This document shows, in pieces, positions 62,172-64,000 of a DNA stretch of 64,000 bases (position 1 is the stretch's first letter; every line of letters starts with the position of its first letter). A program made the position numbers and the translations under genes. Origin of the DNA: an uncultured Thomasclavelia sp. (GTDB lineage Bacteria; Bacillota_I; Bacilli_A; Erysipelotrichales; Coprobacillaceae); the NCBI RefSeq assembly GCF_944324745.1, contig NZ_CALUXO010000085.1:16190-80189 (forward strand), read 5' to 3'. The notes below the pieces were generated by a model, which saw only the letters and a list, made by a program, of their open reading frames with translations, did not search any database and had not been told where the DNA came from.

Positions 62172-63265
62172 AAATAGGTATTTTTGGGGGTAGTTTTGAT
62201 CCTATCCACCGTTCTCATGTAAGAGTTATAGAAGAATCGCTACGACAATTAGACTTAGATAAACTTTTAGTAATGCCTACGGCAAACAATCCTTGGAAAG
62301 ACTCATCAGGAGCTACAAAAAAACAACGACTAGACATGTTACATATAGCGTTAGATCGTTATGCAAAAGTAGAAATCTGCACTTATGAAATTAATCAGGA
62401 TGATAGCAAAAAGAACTATACTATTGATACGATCAAACACTTAAAAAAAGTATATCCTGAAGATCAGTTATATTTTATTATGGGGATGGATCAGGCAAGT
62501 TTATTCCATAAATGGGTAGATGCTAAAAAATTAAGTAAACTAGCTCAATTAGTTGTTTTTGATCGTGTTGGCTATCAAACAAATGAGAATATTCAAAAAT
62601 ATAATTTTATCCGTTTGGATCTAACGGCTACTGATGATGCCAGCAATGAAATTCGAAATGGAAAACTACATGCCTTACAACCCGAAGTATTAAAATATAT
62701 TGTCAATAATGGAATCTATTTAGAAACAATGATTAAAAATAAAATGTCAAAGAAACGTTATCGTCATACTGTCAGCATGGCTCATTTAGCCAAAGAATTT
62801 GCCAAAAACAATGGTCTAGATGCCACTAAAGCCTATGTAGCTGGTATGTTGCATGATATTGCCAAAGAAATGGACTATGATGATGCTTTAAAAATAATGA
62901 ATGAGCATTATCCTCAATATGTCGATAAAGCTGTGCCAATCTGGCATCAATGGTTATCTGAATATGTAGCTAAAACTGAATATTTAGTTGATGATCGAGA
63001 AATCTTACAGGCAATTAGACATCATACAACAGGTTCTCTAGGTATGTCTAAATTAGATATGTGCATTTATACTGCTGATAAATATGACCCTAGTCGCGAT
63101 TATGATTCATCAAAAGAAATCGCTTTATGTAATCAAGATATCGAAGCTGGTTTTGCATCTTGTCTGCAAGATTTTTATGATTTTTCGACCAAAAAGGGAC
63201 GTGAAATCGATCAATGTTTTTTTGAAATATATAATAAATTCGTAAAAGGAGAAATCAATGAATAA
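62168..63265 (+). CDS. nadD: Fused nicotinate-nucleotide adenylyltransferase (NadD) and YqeK HD hydrolase
   Basis: This is a 365-aa two-domain protein. NadD (about 1-190) has GIFGGSFDPIHRSHV with the H-x-G-H-like site, PTANNPWKD and YFIMGMDQASLFHKW. YqeK (about 195-365) is an HD protein with RYRHTVSMAHLA, MLHDIAKEMDYD (H229-D230) and IRHHTTGSLGMS. YqeK cleaves Ap4A-type dinucleotides symmetrically. The two are separate genes in B. subtilis; the fused form is known in Mollicutes and relatives. It overlaps rsfS by 8 nt. Confidence 0.93.
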   Translation: MKIGIFGGSFDPIHRSHVRVIEESLRQLDLDKLLVMPTANNPWKDSSGATKKQRLDMLHIALDRYAKVEICTYEINQDDSKKNYTIDTIKHLKKVYPEDQLYFIMGMDQASLFHKWVDAKKLSKLAQLVVFDRVGYQTNENIQKYNFIRLDLTATDDASNEIRNGKLHALQPEVLKYIVNNGIYLETMIKNKMSKKRYRHTVSMAHLAKEFAKNNGLDATKAYVAGMLHDIAKEMDYDDALKIMNEHYPQYVDKAVPIWHQWLSEYVAKTEYLVDDREILQAIRHHTTGSLGMSKLDMCIYTADKYDPSRDYDSSKEIALCNQDIEAGFASCLQDFYDFSTKKGREIDQCFFEIYNKFVKGEINE

Positions 63266-63602
63266 ATTAGAAATAATTGTAAGAGCTTTGGATGATAAAT
63301 TAGCAAAGGATATTGTTGCAATCGATATGCAATTAGCTAGTCCTATCTATGATACATTTGTCATTTGTACTGCTGATAATGAACGATTAATGGATGCTTT
63401 ACGTGACAGCGTTGAGGAAAAATGTGAAGAAAATGGCTATGCAGTTAAACAAATTGAAGGACGTCGTAATAGTAAATGGTTATTAATGGACTACGGAGAT
63501 ATCATTGTTCATATTTTTGATATTGAAGAACGTCAAATGTATAATCTAGAAAAATTATGGGCTGATATGCCTCGAATTGATATTTCTGAATATTTACAAT
63601 AA
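63258..63602 (+). CDS. rsfS: Ribosome silencing factor RsfS
   Basis: This is a 114-aa protein. IVRALDDKLAKDIVAIDMQL, YDTFVICTADNERLMDALRD, EGRRNSKWLLMDYGDIIVHIF (in pattern) and RQMYNLEKLWAD define the family, which binds uL14 and blocks subunit joining in starvation. Coupled at both ends. Confidence 0.96.
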   Translation: MNKLEIIVRALDDKLAKDIVAIDMQLASPIYDTFVICTADNERLMDALRDSVEEKCEENGYAVKQIEGRRNSKWLLMDYGDIIVHIFDIEERQMYNLEKLWADMPRIDISEYLQ

Positions 63603-64000
63603 TGTCATATGAAAATTTTGCTTATTATTACGACAGCTTAATGGATGAAGCTTTTTATGATGATTATTATCAATTTATTAATCAGCATGCCAAATTCAAA
63701 AGTGTCTTGGAACTAGGATGTGGCACTGGTGAAATAGCTATTCGCTTAGCTAAAGATAATAAACAAGTATACGCTACAGATCTATCGGCAAATATGTTAG
63801 AAGTTGCTAAAATTAAAGCAATGGATGCTAATGTTGATTTATTATTAGGACGCATTGATATGACTGACTTTGAAATAAATCAGCCGGTTAATCTGGTTTT
63901 ATGTTTATGTGATTCAATTAATTATTTATTAAGTAAAAAGAAAGTTTTAAAAACATTTAAAAACGCCTATGATGCTTTAAAATATAACGGAACTTTTATC
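63602..64000 (+). CDS. yqeM: Class I SAM-dependent methyltransferase YqeM (3' truncated by window)
   Basis: The ATG overlaps the rsfS stop (TAATG). The 133 visible codons read MSYENFAYYYDSLMDEAFYD, then the SAM-binding motif VLELGCGTGEIAIRLA, ATDLSANMLEVAK and the motif-IV region LVLCLCDSINYLLS. It continues past base 64000. Position after rsfS equals yqeM. Confidence 0.9.
   Translation, partial: MSYENFAYYYDSLMDEAFYDDYYQFINQHAKFKSVLELGCGTGEIAIRLAKDNKQVYATDLSANMLEVAKIKAMDANVDLLLGRIDMTDFEINQPVNLVLCLCDSINYLLSKKKVLKTFKNAYDALKYNGTFI

Overview
The window is a strongly AT-rich bacterial chromosome segment with Shine-Dalgarno-led, short-spaced genes. Gene content and order point to a spore-forming Bacillota, most likely a gut Erysipelotrichia (Coprobacillaceae / Thomasclavelia type). 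The reasons are B. subtilis-like synteny blocks (dpaA-dpaB-dapG-dapA-rnjB-spoIIIE-ymfF-ymfH; ynzC-tkt-sirA-like-yneF; yqeH-yqeI-nadD.yqeK-rsfS-yqeM), sporulation genes (pro-sigma-K, dipicolinate synthase, SpoIIIE, a SirA-like protein) and a fused NadD-YqeK protein. The taxonomic call is inference.

Region 1 (1-3860) is the end of a type I-B CRISPR-Cas operon: the 3' end of cas3, a cas4 broken by an in-frame stop, cas1, cas2, a leader and an 18-repeat array. Region 2 (3900-12840) holds a diguanylate cyclase behind a tiny upstream ORF, an M18 aminopeptidase, an APC permease, a metallophosphatase and a degenerate acetylglutamate-kinase-like protein. Region 3 (12837-13600) is a second, cas-less array with the same 33-nt repeat and its own leader. 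Its first spacer encodes a peptide resembling the major capsid protein of Microviridae. The two leaders share an inverted repeat with identical geometry.

Region 4 (13700-36400) is mostly metabolic and accessory chromosomal genes: a CobW-like GTPase, a GNAT, a DUF89 phosphatase, an APH-like kinase, two CtpE-type P-ATPases, a Mbeg1-like hydrolase, fRMsr, an M20 amidohydrolase, citrate synthase with twin palindromic operators, IlvE, MalQ and others. It also holds an unusual fusion of a TetM/EF-G-like GTPase to a Rae1/YacP-type NYN nuclease (17638-20196).

Region 5 (36464-39042) is a CoA operon on the minus strand: ECF S component, coaBC, coaX. Region 6 (40600-51060) is the dipicolinate operon behind a consensus sigma-K promoter, followed by rnjB, spoIIIE and the M16 pair ymfF-ymfH. 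Within it the aspartokinase and DapA are diverged, asd is absent, and DapA appears to start at ATT and to lack its catalytic Lys. A 6S-like RNA (51091-51247) lies between ymfH and ynzC. Region 7 (51266-64000) has tkt, sirA-like, yneF, plsY, parE-parC, sigK and the yqeH-to-yqeM ribosome/NAD cluster, which runs off the right edge.

No tRNA, rRNA, insertion sequence or prophage genes are visible.
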